DNA from: an uncultured Collinsella sp. | Lineage (GTDB): Bacteria > Actinomycetota > Coriobacteriia > Coriobacteriales > Coriobacteriaceae | DNA: 64,000 nt | Assembly: GCA_900551665.1 (NCBI GenBank) | Contig: URWW01000001.1 | Span: 7,434 to 71,433, forward strand | Direction: 5' to 3' | In this document: positions 36,661 to 48,832 of the stretch, in pieces | How positions within the stretch are numbered: the stretch's first letter is position 1 | Layout: each line of letters begins with the position of its first letter | Made by a program: the position numbers and the translations under genes | The notes under the pieces: generated by a model | The model's database searches: none | Seen by the model: only the letters and a program-made list of their open reading frames with translations | Told to the model about the DNA's origin: nothing

Positions 36661-37497
36661 ATGTTTGAAATCCTGAAGAAGACGCAGTTCTCGGAGAAGG
36701 TCTTCGAGTTCCGCGTCCACGCCCCGAGGATGGCCAAGAAGGCTCACGCCGGCCAGTTCCTCATGGTGCGCATCGACGAGACGGGCGAGCGCGTGCCGTT
36801 CACCTTCGCCAACTGGAACGCGGAGGAGGGCTGGATCGAGTTCATCTTCATGGTGGTGGGCAAGACCACGCAGTGCCTCTCCGAGCTCAACGAGGGCGAC
36901 TTCATCCGCGACATCACCGGCCCGCTGGGCCAGCCCACCGAGGTCGAGGGCGACTCCGTGGCCGTCATCGGCGGCGGCGTGGGCCTCGCCATCGCCTACC
37001 CCGTGGCGCGCATGCTCTGCGAGCAGGGCAAGAACGTCTACGTGATCATGGGCGCCCGCACCAAGGACCTCCTCATCCTGCATGAGCAGTTCGACGCGCT
37101 GCCGCTCGCCGGCCTGTTCGTCACCACCGACGACGGCTCCATGGGCGAGAAGGGCGTTGTGACCCTGCCGCTCGCGCGCCTGTGCGAGACCGACTCCATC
37201 GACCACGCCTTCTGCGTTGGCCCCGTGCCGATGATGAAGTTCTCCTCCCTCACCTGCCACGAGCACAACATCCCAATCATCGCCAGCCTCAACCCCATCA
37301 TGGTCGACGGCACCGGCATGTGCGGTTGCTGCCGCGTCGAGGTGGGCGGCGAGACCAAGTTCGCCTGCGTCGACGGCCCCGATTTCGACGCCAGTGCCGT
37401 CGACTGGGACGACCTGGCCGCACGCCAGGCCAGCTACCGCGGCGAAGAGGCCGTTTCCACCAAGCGTCATGAGGAGGCCTGCGCATGCCAGAAGTAA
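36661..37497 (+). CDS. nfnA: NfnA-type ferredoxin-NADP reductase subunit (FAD, 2Fe-2S)
   Basis: This is the small subunit of the electron-bifurcating transhydrogenase NfnAB, which reduces NADP with NADH and reduced ferredoxin together. The 278-residue protein is of the PyrK/ferredoxin reductase type. It has the FAD segment RVPFTFANW, GGGVGLAIAYPVARML for NAD, and the 2Fe-2S site VDGTGMCGCCRVEVGGE with Asp and three Cys ligands. The start at 36661 follows AGAGAGGGG. It overlaps nfnB by 13 bases. These pairs are often mis-annotated as sulfide dehydrogenase or glutamate synthase. Confidence 0.88.
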   Translation: MFEILKKTQFSEKVFEFRVHAPRMAKKAHAGQFLMVRIDETGERVPFTFANWNAEEGWIEFIFMVVGKTTQCLSELNEGDFIRDITGPLGQPTEVEGDSVAVIGGGVGLAIAYPVARMLCEQGKNVYVIMGARTKDLLILHEQFDALPLAGLFVTTDDGSMGEKGVVTLPLARLCETDSIDHAFCVGPVPMMKFSSLTCHEHNIPIIASLNPIMVDGTGMCGCCRVEVGGETKFACVDGPDFDASAVDWDDLAARQASYRGEEAVSTKRHEEACACQK

Positions 37498-38891
37498 AGA
37501 AGTATCGCCCGAACATCGGCGCTCCCCGCACCGCTCCGAACGAGGAGCCGGCCGCTGAGCGCGCGTGCGATTTCCGCCCGGTCGACACGGGCTTCACCAA
37601 GGAAGACGCCATCGCCGAGGCCAACCGCTGCCTCGACTGCAAGAAGCCCCTGTGCATGCAGGGCTGCCCCGTCGGCGTGAACATCCCCGGCTTCATCTCC
37701 AAGATCCGCGATGAGGACTGGGCCGGCGCGCTCGAGACCATCAAGGGCGACAACCTGCTGCCCTCCGTCTGCGGCCGCGTGTGCCCGCAGGAGAACCAGT
37801 GCGAGGGCAAGTGCATCCTCGGCCGCAAGGGCGAGGCCGTGGCCATCGGCCAGCTCGAGCGCATGGTGGGCGACATGGCCGACGAGGTCGGCCGCGCCCC
37901 GCAGTGCAAGCCCAAGAACGGTAAGAAGGTCGCCATCGTGGGCTCCGGCCCCTCCGGCATCGCCTGCGCCGGCGAGCTCGCCCGTGAGGGCTTCGACGTC
38001 ACCGTGTTCGAGGCCTTCTTCACCGGCGGCGGCGTGCTCACCTACGGCATCCCCGAGTTCCGTCTGCCCAAAAAGATCGTCAAGCGCGAGATCGACGGCC
38101 TGGAGCAGCTCGGCGTCAAGTTCGAGTACAACTCCGTCGCCGGGCGTCTGTTCGACGCCGACGAGCTCTTCAACGAGGAGGGCTTTGACGCCCTGTATCT
38201 CGCCGTGGGCGCCGGTCTCCCCCGCTTCCTCAAGGTCCCGGGCGAGAACCTGCCCGGCGTGTACTGCGCCAACGAGTACCTCACCCGCACCAACCTCATG
38301 CACGCGTACGACTTCCCCGTCTACGACACCCCGATCCGCCAGGGCAAGAACGTCGTGGTGTTCGGCGGCGGCAATGTTGCCATGGACGCCGCCCGCACCG
38401 CCCTGCGCCTGGGCGCCGATAGCGTGACGCTGGCCTACCGCCGCACCGAGGCCGAGATGCCCGCGCGCCTGGCCGAGGTCCATCACGCCAAGGAGGAGGG
38501 CGTGAAGATCCTCGAGCTCGTCAACCCGCTCGAGTTCATCAAGGGCGAGGACGGCTTTGTGTCCGCGGTCAAGCTGGAGCGCATGGAGCTCGGTGAGCCC
38601 GACGCCTCCGGCCGTCGCCGTCCCGTTCCCGTGGCCGACTCCGCCTTTGAGATCCCCTGCGACGTGGCCATCACCGCCATCGGCACCATGGCGAATCCCT
38701 TCGCCAAGCTCTGCGCCGACGTCGAGCTCAACCGCTGGGGCCTCATCGAGGCCGACGAGGACGGCCGCACCTCCAATCCCAAGGTGTGGGCCGGCGGTGA
38801 CATCGTGACCGGTGCCGCCACCGTCATCCTGGCCATGGGCGCCGGCAAGAAGGCCGCCGCCTCCATCAAGAAGGAGCTGCTGGGCGAGTAA
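37485..38891 (+). CDS. nfnB: NfnB-type NADPH-binding subunit (glutamate synthase small-subunit like)
   Basis: This is the large subunit of NfnAB, 468 residues. The N-terminal domain has two cysteine clusters for 4Fe-4S centres, CLDCKKPLCMQGCPVG and CGRVCPQENQCEGKCILG. Next comes the FAD site VAIVGSGPSGIACAGELA and the NADPH site VVVFGGGNVAMDAARTA. The closing GDIVTGAATVILAMGAGKKAA is typical. The absence of a glutamate synthase large subunit and the NfnA neighbour favour NfnB over GltD. Confidence 0.9.
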   Translation: MPEVKKYRPNIGAPRTAPNEEPAAERACDFRPVDTGFTKEDAIAEANRCLDCKKPLCMQGCPVGVNIPGFISKIRDEDWAGALETIKGDNLLPSVCGRVCPQENQCEGKCILGRKGEAVAIGQLERMVGDMADEVGRAPQCKPKNGKKVAIVGSGPSGIACAGELAREGFDVTVFEAFFTGGGVLTYGIPEFRLPKKIVKREIDGLEQLGVKFEYNSVAGRLFDADELFNEEGFDALYLAVGAGLPRFLKVPGENLPGVYCANEYLTRTNLMHAYDFPVYDTPIRQGKNVVVFGGGNVAMDAARTALRLGADSVTLAYRRTEAEMPARLAEVHHAKEEGVKILELVNPLEFIKGEDGFVSAVKLERMELGEPDASGRRRPVPVADSAFEIPCDVAITAIGTMANPFAKLCADVELNRWGLIEADEDGRTSNPKVWAGGDIVTGAATVILAMGAGKKAAASIKKELLGE

Positions 38892-38930
38892 GTCGCCGCG
38901 AAGCGCCCCGCGCACCACGCGCGAACCCCG

Positions 38931-38964
38931 GGACCCGTCGACCCGCATGGTCGGCGGGTCCTTT
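38931..38964 (+). terminator. Terminator after nfnAB
   Basis: GGACCCGTCGACC (38931-38943), loop CGCAT, GGTCGGCGGGTCC (38949-38961) pair fully with one G-T, then TTT. It lies 40 bases past the nfnB stop. Confidence 0.8.
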
Positions 38965-38977
38965 GCGTGCGCCGCCT

Positions 38978-39012
38978 CACCTCAATTTAGGGACAGTCCC
39001 TAAATTGAGGTG
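38978..39012. repeat. REP-like perfect palindrome after nfnAB
   Basis: CACCTCAATTTAGGGAC, centre A, then its exact complement: a 17-bp perfect palindrome. It shares CCTCAATTTAGGGACAGTC with the element after pth, so the two are recent copies of one repeat. Confidence 0.9.
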
Positions 39013-39046
39013 CGACCGGCCATCGCTCAAGGCCCCCTCAACAACT

Positions 39047-39236
39047 TTGCCTATGTTTTTCCTCCATTTGAGCGTCCGAAACGGAAGAAAACCATAGGTA
39101 GATTCGATTCGACCATAGGCAATCAGCTGCAAGTAGAGCCAACTGAAAACCAAGCAGCGGTAAAACATGGGCGATAACCCAGCAGCCGTAAAACACGACC
39201 GAAAACCCCACAGCCGCAGAAGCCCTCTGGTCGCCT
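39047..39236. repeat. Degenerate 28-bp tandem repeats with CATAGG inverted repeats
   Basis: In the 416-base gap 38892-39307, four 28-base blocks run from 39125 to 39236. The second and third (39153-39208) match at 23 of 28 positions. Upstream, TTGCCTATG (39047-39055) pairs with CATAGGCAA (39114-39122), and a nested stem joins 39050-39062 to 39087-39098. No convincing gene lies here. Confidence 0.55.
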
Positions 39237-39307
39237 TGGTTCGCATTCAGGCCGAAACGGGTATCATATGCCAATATCCGTTTTTCCAAGCAAGCAAGGA
39301 GCGACCC

Positions 39308-40612
39308 GTGAGCGCCACCTCGAGCGAGACCGCGAACTCAGCGCCCAACCCCGATTACGACCTGCCGGGCAACGACCTCGACCCCAAGAACACCACCGCC
39401 GACCAGCGCAAAGCCATCCCGCTCATCGTGCGCGTGTACGGCGCCCTGTGCGCGCTCGACGGCGTCGTGGCGCTGCCGCTCATGGGAGCCTACTTCGGCA
39501 TCATGGTCTACCGACTGGTGCTGGGCCAGGAATCCGTCCTCATCGGCTCCAGCCTCACCCTTACCGTCACCATGACGGCGATCGGCTCCGTCCTGGCATT
39601 CGTCGCCTCGGTTGCGCTCATCATCTTCGGCTGGACGCTCATGAAGAGCTACCGCCGCGACGCGGGCCGCTGGGCATACGCCCTTATCGTGATGACGGTC
39701 GCACAGATCCTGATCGACGTCATGCTCCAGGGCATCGGCGTGCACCTCATCCGCCCCATGATCCAGCTGGGCATCCTCACGGCGCTCTCCGCCACGATCG
39801 ACCCCACGCTGCGCCAGGAGCGCGAACTGCAGCGCCACCTGCGCGATCTCGAGGACCGCGAGGCGGCCGCCGAGGGCATGCTGGGCCGAGACCTCACGGG
39901 CGAGGGTTATATCAAGCTCAACTTCTTCAACCTGTTCTGGGTCTTCATGGTCTGCTGCGTGCTGGGACTCATCATCGAGGTCATCTTCCACATGGTGTGG
40001 GTCGACCCGGGCGTGTACCAGGATCGAGCCGGCCTTCTGTTCGGCCCGTTCAGCCCCATCTACGGCTTTGGCGCTGTGCTGCTCACCGTTGCCCTCAACC
40101 GCTTTTATAAGCGCAGCTTTGTATTGATCTTCCTGGTCAGCGCTCTGATCGGTGGCGTGTTCGAGGCTGCTGTGGGCTGGTGGATGCAGACCTCGTTCGG
40201 CGCGATCGCCTGGGCGTACTCCTACGAACTGCTGCCCGGCATCCCCGACCCCATGGCGATCCTGTTCGCCGGGCGCACGTCCACCCCGTTCATGCTCATG
40301 TGGGGCACCCTCGGCCTGTTCTGGATCAAGGTCTGCCTACCGCGCCTGCTCAAGCTCATCAACCTGATCCCGTGGAAGATGCGCTACTCGCTGACCACCG
40401 TGGTCACCGCCCTCATGCTGGTGAACGGCGTCATGACGCTCCAGGCGCTCGACTGCTGGTTCTGCCGCGTGAGCGGCATTCAGCCCAGCTCCCCGGTCGA
40501 GGAGTTCTACGCCGAGCACTTCGATAACGATTACATGGCAAACCGCTTCCAGACGATGACGATCCACCCGGATACCTCGAGTCGCGTGGATTCCCCCAAG
40601 CCGGCGGCGTAA
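39308..40612 (+). CDS. CmpB-type (putative ABC transporter type IV) membrane protein
   Basis: This 434-residue protein begins at GTG 39308, where AAGGAG is correctly placed. Three to four helices occupy residues about 30-165. A charged coiled-coil stretch (RQERELQRHLRDLEDREAA) separates them from a second membrane domain. That domain contains GLIIEVIFHMVWVD and FGPFSPIYGFGAVLL, which fit the family called putative ABC-transporter type IV or CmpB. Its function is unknown despite the name; no ATPase is adjacent. It ends 74 bases before hairpin array A. Confidence 0.7.
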   Translation: MSATSSETANSAPNPDYDLPGNDLDPKNTTADQRKAIPLIVRVYGALCALDGVVALPLMGAYFGIMVYRLVLGQESVLIGSSLTLTVTMTAIGSVLAFVASVALIIFGWTLMKSYRRDAGRWAYALIVMTVAQILIDVMLQGIGVHLIRPMIQLGILTALSATIDPTLRQERELQRHLRDLEDREAAAEGMLGRDLTGEGYIKLNFFNLFWVFMVCCVLGLIIEVIFHMVWVDPGVYQDRAGLLFGPFSPIYGFGAVLLTVALNRFYKRSFVLIFLVSALIGGVFEAAVGWWMQTSFGAIAWAYSYELLPGIPDPMAILFAGRTSTPFMLMWGTLGLFWIKVCLPRLLKLINLIPWKMRYSLTTVVTALMLVNGVMTLQALDCWFCRVSGIQPSSPVEEFYAEHFDNDYMANRFQTMTIHPDTSSRVDSPKPAA

Positions 40613-40685
40613 GCGGAGGTCGGGGCAAGCACGGGCTTCAAACTCGCGCCGCATGCCGCGCGGCGCCCCCCTCAGATGTGTTTTT

Positions 40686-40952
40686 GGTCGCAAAATGCCA
40701 GGCTGCAATAGCGAGGCATTTTGCGACCATTTTTTCGGACTTTTCCCATATGAACCGGTCGAGAAACGCCTCTCTACGATAGCGTGGCACTTCGCGACCA
40801 TTTTTCCGGCTATCCCACGTGACAAATGGTCGAGATTTGCCACGCTCTTGCAACGTAGCGCTTCGCGACCATTTTTCCGGCCGTCCTATGGCCGTCCCAT
40901 ATGAGAAATGGTCGAGATTTGCCACGCTGCTACAGAGTGGCAAATCTCGACC
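40686..40952. repeat. Hairpin array A: four units, 14-nt arms and 15-nt loops
   Basis: Units lie at 40686-40728, 40757-40799, 40828-40870 and 40910-40952. Each is 14-nt arm, 15-nt loop, 14-nt arm, with arms of the form GGTCG....TGCC and GGCA....CGACC. Start spacing is 71, 71 and 82 bases. The spacers begin ATTTTT(T/C)CGG and the last two end in CAAAT or GAAAT before the next unit. Arm centres differ between units, yet units 1 and 4 pair perfectly. The period is not a multiple of three and no gene overlaps. The 371-base gap 40613-40983 holds nothing else. Confidence 0.93.
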
Positions 40953-40983
40953 AGAAACCAGGCCTACAAACCGTCGTGACCCG

Positions 40984-41388
40984 TTACTCGGAGAGTTCCC
41001 GCTCCACGACGCAGGTGTTCTTGATGGTTGCAACTAAATGCTGCAGACCGTCGATCACGCGCGGGCGAATGTCGCCGCCGATGAGGACGAGCATGATGTC
41101 GTCTCCCACCGCGAGCTCACCGGAATTGAGCCACACGCGCACGTAGCCAATGCCCGGTAGAGCGCGGGCCTCTTCCACGGCGGCATCCACCTTCGCCTCA
41201 TCGTAGCTGAACACCATGCCGGTGACCTTATCGCCGGGCTGGACGCCATCGGTCTCGATGCCGCGGGCCTCCGCCTTGGGCGTCTCGCGAACGGTGCCGT
41301 TGTGCACCAGGTACATGCCGCATGCGCGGAAGCTCGGGTCGGCCTTCGCCTCGCGCAACCAAGCGTCGATGGAGGGCATATCTGCCAT
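40984..41388 (-). CDS. MoaE-like molybdopterin synthase subunit family protein
   Basis: This 134-residue protein resembles the catalytic subunit of molybdopterin synthase, which puts two sulfurs into precursor Z. MYLVHNGTVRETPKAEAR, VRVWLNSGELAVGDDIMLV and the C-terminal VIDGLQHLVATIKN follow the MoaE fold order. Some catalytic-site residues known from E. coli MoaE are not obvious, so activity is uncertain. No moaD is adjacent. A pterin cofactor would be needed by the aldehyde oxidoreductase at 55861-58107. Start at 41388 follows AAAGGA. Confidence 0.72.
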   Translation of the reverse strand: MADMPSIDAWLREAKADPSFRACGMYLVHNGTVRETPKAEARGIETDGVQPGDKVTGMVFSYDEAKVDAAVEEARALPGIGYVRVWLNSGELAVGDDIMLVLIGGDIRPRVIDGLQHLVATIKNTCVVERELSE

Positions 41389-41509
41389 GGGCGGTCCTTT
41401 CCTTCTCGCGATGCCACGGCAGCGAACAGGCGCGCATGAGGCATCGCTTCAGCTGTAAACGGCACGTCGATCGACGGGGAAGCGCTCTCCCGCCGACCGA
41501 CGCGAATGC

Positions 41510-41540
41510 GTCTCAATTTGTACCTGTCCCCAATTGAGAC
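41510..41540. repeat. REP-like hairpin abutting the sortase stop
   Basis: GTCTCAATT, loop TGTACCTGTCCCC, AATTGAGAC: a single arm of the GGGAC-core family. It ends on the base next to the sortase TAA. Its core matches the arms of the element at 52358-52428. Confidence 0.85.
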
Positions 41541-42509
41541 TTATTCGGCGGGAATCGTGTCGACCACGCGGCAGACCATGCCGGCACGGGTCGTGCGGGG
41601 AATGATGTCGCCCGCACACGTCACGAGCGTGAGCACCTTGTCGGCCTTCTCCACTTCGTCGGCCGCGTCCTTGGCACGCGCCTCAGCCTTGGCCAGAGAA
41701 GCCTGCAAGTACTGCGTGAAGGCCTTCTCGCCGTCGAAGTTCGCCTTGCGCGCATCCACGTAGTCGTCCTGGACGAGCATGGTGAACATGGGCTTCAGAA
41801 CATATGTCGCCTCGGGCGTGATGTAGTAGACCTTGCCGATGGCATCGAAGGCATCCTGGTTCCTGGAGTCGTCGATGACCTTGAACATCGAGCCGTCGTT
41901 CATATGGTGCCCGTAAATCGTCGTCTGCTGATCGACCATACCGGGGGCGGTGTCGTCCATATCCATGAAGATCGTGCCGCCCACATTGTATTCGCCGCTC
42001 AGCAGATGGCGCAGGTACGTGTCGTTCGTCTCGCCTTGGGCAACCACGTAATTGACTTTGGTGTCGGGTATGTAAATCCACCCGACGACGTCCTCGTTGA
42101 TCTTCTTGAGCGCATCGAAGTCGACCGTGGGGATGCCGTCATCGCCCGAGGAGTCCTTGATGGCGGCCTTGGACATGCCGTCGTAATACTCCTCCGCCTG
42201 CTTGTAGCCGATCTGCGCCTTGACGAAGAGGCCGGCCGAAAGCAGCAGGAGCGCCACGCCGACGATGATGAGCAGGTTGGACAGGATGCTACCGCGACGC
42301 TTCCCGCCATCGCGGCCTTGGCGCCCGGGGGCGGGATTCGCTCCGCGCGGGCCGGCCGAACGCCCCTGCGCGGAGCGCGCGGGGCGCTCGTAAGGCGAGG
42401 GGGAGACGGGGCGCACATGGCTCGGGGCCTGCACGTCCGCGCGCGGAGCGCCGGCATTCGCCGTCGGGGCGCCCTTGGGCTTGAAATGCTTTCCTCCCTC
42501 GTTCGCCAT
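41541..42509 (-). CDS. Class B sortase
   Basis: Sortases are membrane-anchored cysteine transpeptidases that attach proteins to the cell wall or build pili. The 322-residue protein has a long basic, proline- and glycine-rich cytoplasmic N-terminus (residues 1-74). One helix follows (75-98), then the sortase barrel. Class B features are INEDVVGWIYIPDTKVNY, the catalytic histidine in TIYGHHMNDGSMF and cysteine in LTLVTCAGD, with arginine in IIPRTTRAG. No substrate with a sorting signal lies in this window. Confidence 0.92.
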   Translation of the reverse strand: MANEGGKHFKPKGAPTANAGAPRADVQAPSHVRPVSPSPYERPARSAQGRSAGPRGANPAPGRQGRDGGKRRGSILSNLLIIVGVALLLLSAGLFVKAQIGYKQAEEYYDGMSKAAIKDSSGDDGIPTVDFDALKKINEDVVGWIYIPDTKVNYVVAQGETNDTYLRHLLSGEYNVGGTIFMDMDDTAPGMVDQQTTIYGHHMNDGSMFKVIDDSRNQDAFDAIGKVYYITPEATYVLKPMFTMLVQDDYVDARKANFDGEKAFTQYLQASLAKAEARAKDAADEVEKADKVLTLVTCAGDIIPRTTRAGMVCRVVDTIPAE

Positions 42510-42515
42510 ACGACC

Positions 42516-42992
42516 CTACGCCTCCGCCATCTCGCGCTTGAGCTGGGAGATGGCCTCACGGTACTCGGGCATGGTGGCGCCCAGAATCTGCGTGGCGTAG
42601 ATGGCGGCGTTCTTCGCCCCGTTGATGGCGACGCACGCAACCGGAACGCCGGAGGGCATCTGGACCATGGAGAGCAGGGAGTCGAGGCCGCCCAGATCGC
42701 TCGTCTTCATGGGGACGCCGATAACCGGCAGCGGGGTGAAGGCGGCGACCACGCCGCCGAGATGCGCGGCCTTGCCCGCAGCGGCGACGATCACCTTGAT
42801 ACCGCGATCGGCAGCGGTCTCGGCCCACTCGTGGACCTGAGCCGGATTGCGGTGCGCGCTCGCGATGACGAGTTCGTAGGGAACGCCCAGGCGCTCGAGC
42901 TCGGCGGTGCAGCCTTCCATGACGGGAAGGTCGGACTTAGAGCCCATGATGATGCCGACGAGCGGGGTCTTTTCAGTTGCAGTGGTTTCCAT
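42516..42992 (-). CDS. purE: N5-carboxyaminoimidazole ribonucleotide mutase
   Basis: This is the class I PurE of purine synthesis, which moves the carboxyl of N5-CAIR to C4. The 158-residue protein has [14 protein letters not shown] and [16 protein letters not shown], plus the [23 protein letters not shown] core. It ends seven bases before the sortase start on the transcript. TATACT at 43032-43027 is a possible -10. No purK is adjacent. Confidence 0.96.
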   Translation of the reverse strand: METTATEKTPLVGIIMGSKSDLPVMEGCTAELERLGVPYELVIASAHRNPAQVHEWAETAADRGIKVIVAAAGKAAHLGGVVAAFTPLPVIGVPMKTSDLGGLDSLLSMVQMPSGVPVACVAINGAKNAAIYATQILGATMPEYREAISQLKREMAEA

Positions 42993-43218
42993 GGTGCCTC
43001 CAAGGATTCGCGTTGGCAGTGGTTTCAGTATACCTACTAAAACAAAGGGGAGACTGATCCCGTCCCATTTACCACGCGATTGCGAAGGCTACTCCGCGAA
43101 GTTCCAACCCATAGCCCGCTGCGAGATGGGCCGAGGGTCCGACCCCAGCCGTACCCCAGAATCGAACCCTCTTCACGTGTCGGGGAACGCATCCCCCGTT
43201 CAAATTCTCCCCTGTCGC

Positions 43219-46512
<3,294 letters not shown>

Positions 46513-46513
46513 G

Positions 46514-47998
46514 CTAGTTCTCCTCCGTTGCAAAATTCCAGCCGGCGAGACGGTCGGCGGCGATGTCGATGCTCAGATAATCCGGCTCACCCGCCATGAG
46601 GCGCGCGAACGCGGTGAACAGGTAGTGCGCGTCGGTGGGGCCGGGCGAGGCCTCCGGGTGATACTGCACGCTGAAGCACGGGGCGTCGAGGAGCTGGATG
46701 CCCTCGGCGGTGCCGTCGTTGAGGTTCACATGCGTGAGGCGGATGCGGCCGAAGCGCTCGTTCTCCACCACCGGTGCGATGCCGCGCTCGACCCAGAAAC
46801 GCAGGTCGCCATCGGCCGGATGCTCGGCAACGCCGCCGGACAGCTCGGGCACGAGGGCGCCCAGGCTTGGGAACACCAGGCCGAAGCCGTGGTTTTGCGC
46901 GGTGATCTCCACGCGACGCGTAAGGAGGTTCATGACCGGCTGATTGCCGCCACGATGACCGAACTTGAGCTTTTCGATCTGCGCGCCGGCGGCCAGGCTG
47001 ATCATCTGGTGGCCCAGGCAGATGCCGAATACGGGCACACGGCCGATGAGCTGCTGCACCTGCGTGTACGTCTCGGGGACGGCGTCCGGGTCGCCGGGGC
47101 CGTTGGAGAGGAAGACGCCGTCGGGGTTCATCGCGAGCACCTCGGCAGCGGGAGTGTCCCACGGCACGACAGTGAGCTCGCACCCGGCGCGGACAAGGCC
47201 CTCGAGGATGCCGCGCTTTACGCCGCAGTCGTAGGCGACCACGCGATGCACGGCCGGGCTCGCCACGGATGCAGCGGCGAGTCCCTCCTCGGGCTCCGCG
47301 ACCCCCTCACCCGCCGGAGAGGCCAGGGCGAAATCATGGGAAGCGGGCAGGTCTGCCGCGGTAAAGGGGTGGGACTCGGGACAGCTCACGGTCTTCACGA
47401 GGTTCTCCCCCACCAGCTGGGGCGCCTCGGCGAGGCGGGAGGCGAGCTCGTCCAGATCGAATTCCTCGGTCGAGACGATGCCCATCTGGGCGCCATTGTC
47501 GCGCAGATGCTGGACGAGGGCGCGGGTGTCGACGCCCTCGATGGCGACGATGCCGAGCTCCTGCAGATATGCGGGGACGCTCATTGCGCTACGCCAGTTG
47601 GAAGGCGTGGGGCACATGTCGCGCACGACCATGGCTCGCATCGCCGGGGCGTTCGCGGGACGCGAGCCATCGCCGGGGAAAGCGCTCTGCACATCGGCGA
47701 GGTCGATGCCATAGTTGCCGATCTGCGGATAGGTCATGGTCACGATCTGGCCGGCGTAGCTCGGGTCGGTCATGACCTCGAAGTAGCCCTCGAGCGAGGT
47801 GTTGAAGCAGACCTCGCCGGTCGCCGTGCCCGCAGCGCCGCAAGAGCGGCCGTAGAACACGGTGCCGTCGGCAAGCAGCAGCACTGCCGGGCTGGTATTT
47901 CCTTTTGAAGTGGATGCCATGATGCGCTGGGCAAGCGGGCTCGCGCAGGCGCGCGAAGATGCGGGCGCGCACGCGTCCGCAGGGCGGTTGAAACCCAT
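46514..47998 (-). CDS. carA: Carbamoyl phosphate synthase small subunit
   Basis: This glutamine amidotransferase subunit feeds ammonia to CarB. It has the N-terminal domain [18 protein letters not shown] and the class I amidotransferase triad. The cysteine is in [16 protein letters not shown] and the histidine and glutamate in [15 protein letters not shown]. At 494 residues it is about 110 longer than usual. Part is a 26-residue N-terminal extension, part an alanine-rich insertion (around residues 210-255, [11 protein letters not shown]) between the domains. Start 47998 follows AAAAGGAGACGAG; an ATG at 47920 would be closer to the family start. Confidence 0.95.
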   Translation of the reverse strand: MGFNRPADACAPASSRACASPLAQRIMASTSKGNTSPAVLLLADGTVFYGRSCGAAGTATGEVCFNTSLEGYFEVMTDPSYAGQIVTMTYPQIGNYGIDLADVQSAFPGDGSRPANAPAMRAMVVRDMCPTPSNWRSAMSVPAYLQELGIVAIEGVDTRALVQHLRDNGAQMGIVSTEEFDLDELASRLAEAPQLVGENLVKTVSCPESHPFTAADLPASHDFALASPAGEGVAEPEEGLAAASVASPAVHRVVAYDCGVKRGILEGLVRAGCELTVVPWDTPAAEVLAMNPDGVFLSNGPGDPDAVPETYTQVQQLIGRVPVFGICLGHQMISLAAGAQIEKLKFGHRGGNQPVMNLLTRRVEITAQNHGFGLVFPSLGALVPELSGGVAEHPADGDLRFWVERGIAPVVENERFGRIRLTHVNLNDGTAEGIQLLDAPCFSVQYHPEASPGPTDAHYLFTAFARLMAGEPDYLSIDIAADRLAGWNFATEEN

Positions 47999-48263
47999 CT
48001 CGTCTCCTTTTCGGTCTCTCGGTACCGGCTTAAAGGCCGTATGGTCTCGGGGTATTGTACGCGACTTTGCAGAGTTTCGCGTAGGAAATAATTTTTATTC
48101 GGAGATTGATTGCTAATCGACCATTTTATGCATTTGCCATTTCATACCCCTATGACCGCCGTCCCTTCGCCCGGGTCGCCCCACGGGATGAGGCGGCCTC
48201 GTCACCGGTCAGGCAGCCCACCCGATGTCCCGTAAAGGTCCCACGGTCATCGCAGCCATGCGA

Positions 48264-48291
48264 TTGCCATGACCGCTGCCCGTGGTACAAT
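48264..48291 (+). promoter_or_regulatory. tRNA-Lys promoter
   Basis: TTGCCA (48264-48269), 16 bases and TACAAT (48286-48291) place transcription start near 48298, just before the tRNA. The rest of the 302-base gap 47999-48300 holds a possible carA -10 (TACAAT on minus, 48059-48054) and nothing else recognised. Confidence 0.75.
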
Positions 48292-48300
48292 GCAGCACGC

Positions 48301-48373
48301 GGGTCATTAGCTCAGCTGGCAGAGCAGGGGACTTTTAATCCCAAGGCCCAGGGTTCGAACCCCTGATGACCCA
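48301..48373 (+). tRNA. tRNA-Lys (anticodon UUU)
   Basis: A 73-base cloverleaf. The acceptor stem GGGTCAT pairs with ATGACCC and the discriminator is A. The D arm is GCTCAGCTGGCAGAGC, the anticodon loop CTTTTAA, and the T arm AGGGTTCGAACCCCT. The 3' CCA is not encoded. It is a single gene with its own promoter and terminator. Confidence 0.97.
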
Positions 48374-48385
48374 CCCTTCAACATG

Positions 48386-48418
48386 AACGCGAGGAGCCCA
48401 GCGCTTCTCGCGTTTTTT
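48386..48418 (+). terminator. Terminator after tRNA-Lys
   Basis: AACGCGAGGAGC pairs with GCTTCTCGCGTT (48404-48414 region) around a short loop and runs into TTTTTT (48413-48418), 13 bases after the tRNA. Confidence 0.85.
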
Positions 48419-48584
48419 GTTTGCCTCGCAAAGATTCAAACTCCGCTAGAGGTGCGCCGCACAAGGATTTGGACTCCGGCAGGGTGCGAGAGCTTGCAGA
48501 AACGCGCAATAGTTCCCCAGCGGGGCCCCATAAGGGCACAACACCGCAACGGAGGGAGGGCGGCGTAGCCGCCGGCCTCTATGT

Positions 48585-48719
48585 AGTTGAGGTTTTTCGT
48601 ACTCGAATCGCGATTCATCGAGTAAGCGAGTTTTCAGCCTTTTTGTGACCTGCGCTTTTAACGCCACCCCATACACGTCTACTCGGCACAACCGGTTTTC
48701 AATACGAAAAACCTCAACT
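48585..48719. repeat. Fold-back element with 17-bp perfect terminal inverted repeats
   Basis: AGTTGAGGTTTTTCGTA (48585-48601) recurs inverted at 48703-48719. The 101 bases inside contain the perfect palindrome GAATCGCGATTC and further small stems. No target duplication is visible. It lies in the 495-base gap 48374-48868, which also has an imperfect 33-bp tandem duplication (about 48427-48492) and no open frame I would trust. Confidence 0.7.
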
Positions 48720-48832
48720 TCGTTACAGCCATCCAAATCGCCCGCAAGATGCGCCCAACCAAAAGCCCAACCATGGCCGGGCCTGCCGGGCAACGCGCCC
48801 GATGCGCATCTCGCATGACCGAGCCCCAAGCA

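Noticed and set aside
36661..38891. Sulfide dehydrogenase or NADPH glutamate synthase
   Set aside because: Both names are often given to this pair, but the adjacent FAD/2Fe-2S and FAD/4Fe-4S subunits and the lack of a glutamate synthase large subunit fit NfnAB better.
39038..39289. Open frame of 83 codons on the minus strand before the CmpB-type gene
   Set aside because: It covers the REP-adjacent 28-bp repeats and has no ribosome site. The hydrophobic look comes from the repeat.
40686..40952. CRISPR array
   Set aside because: The 71-bp period with regular spacing suggested it, but the repeated part varies between units, each unit is a long hairpin of 43 bases, the spacers of array A are similar to one another, and no cas gene is near. 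The same applies to array B.
48383..48648. Small proteins in the gap after tRNA-Lys
   Set aside because: Two short open frames exist, but one starts inside the terminator stem and neither has a ribosome site or protein-like composition.
48301..48720. Integrated element using tRNA-Lys as attachment site
   Set aside because: No integrase and no second copy of the tRNA 3' end were found downstream. The fold-back element starts over 200 bases away.
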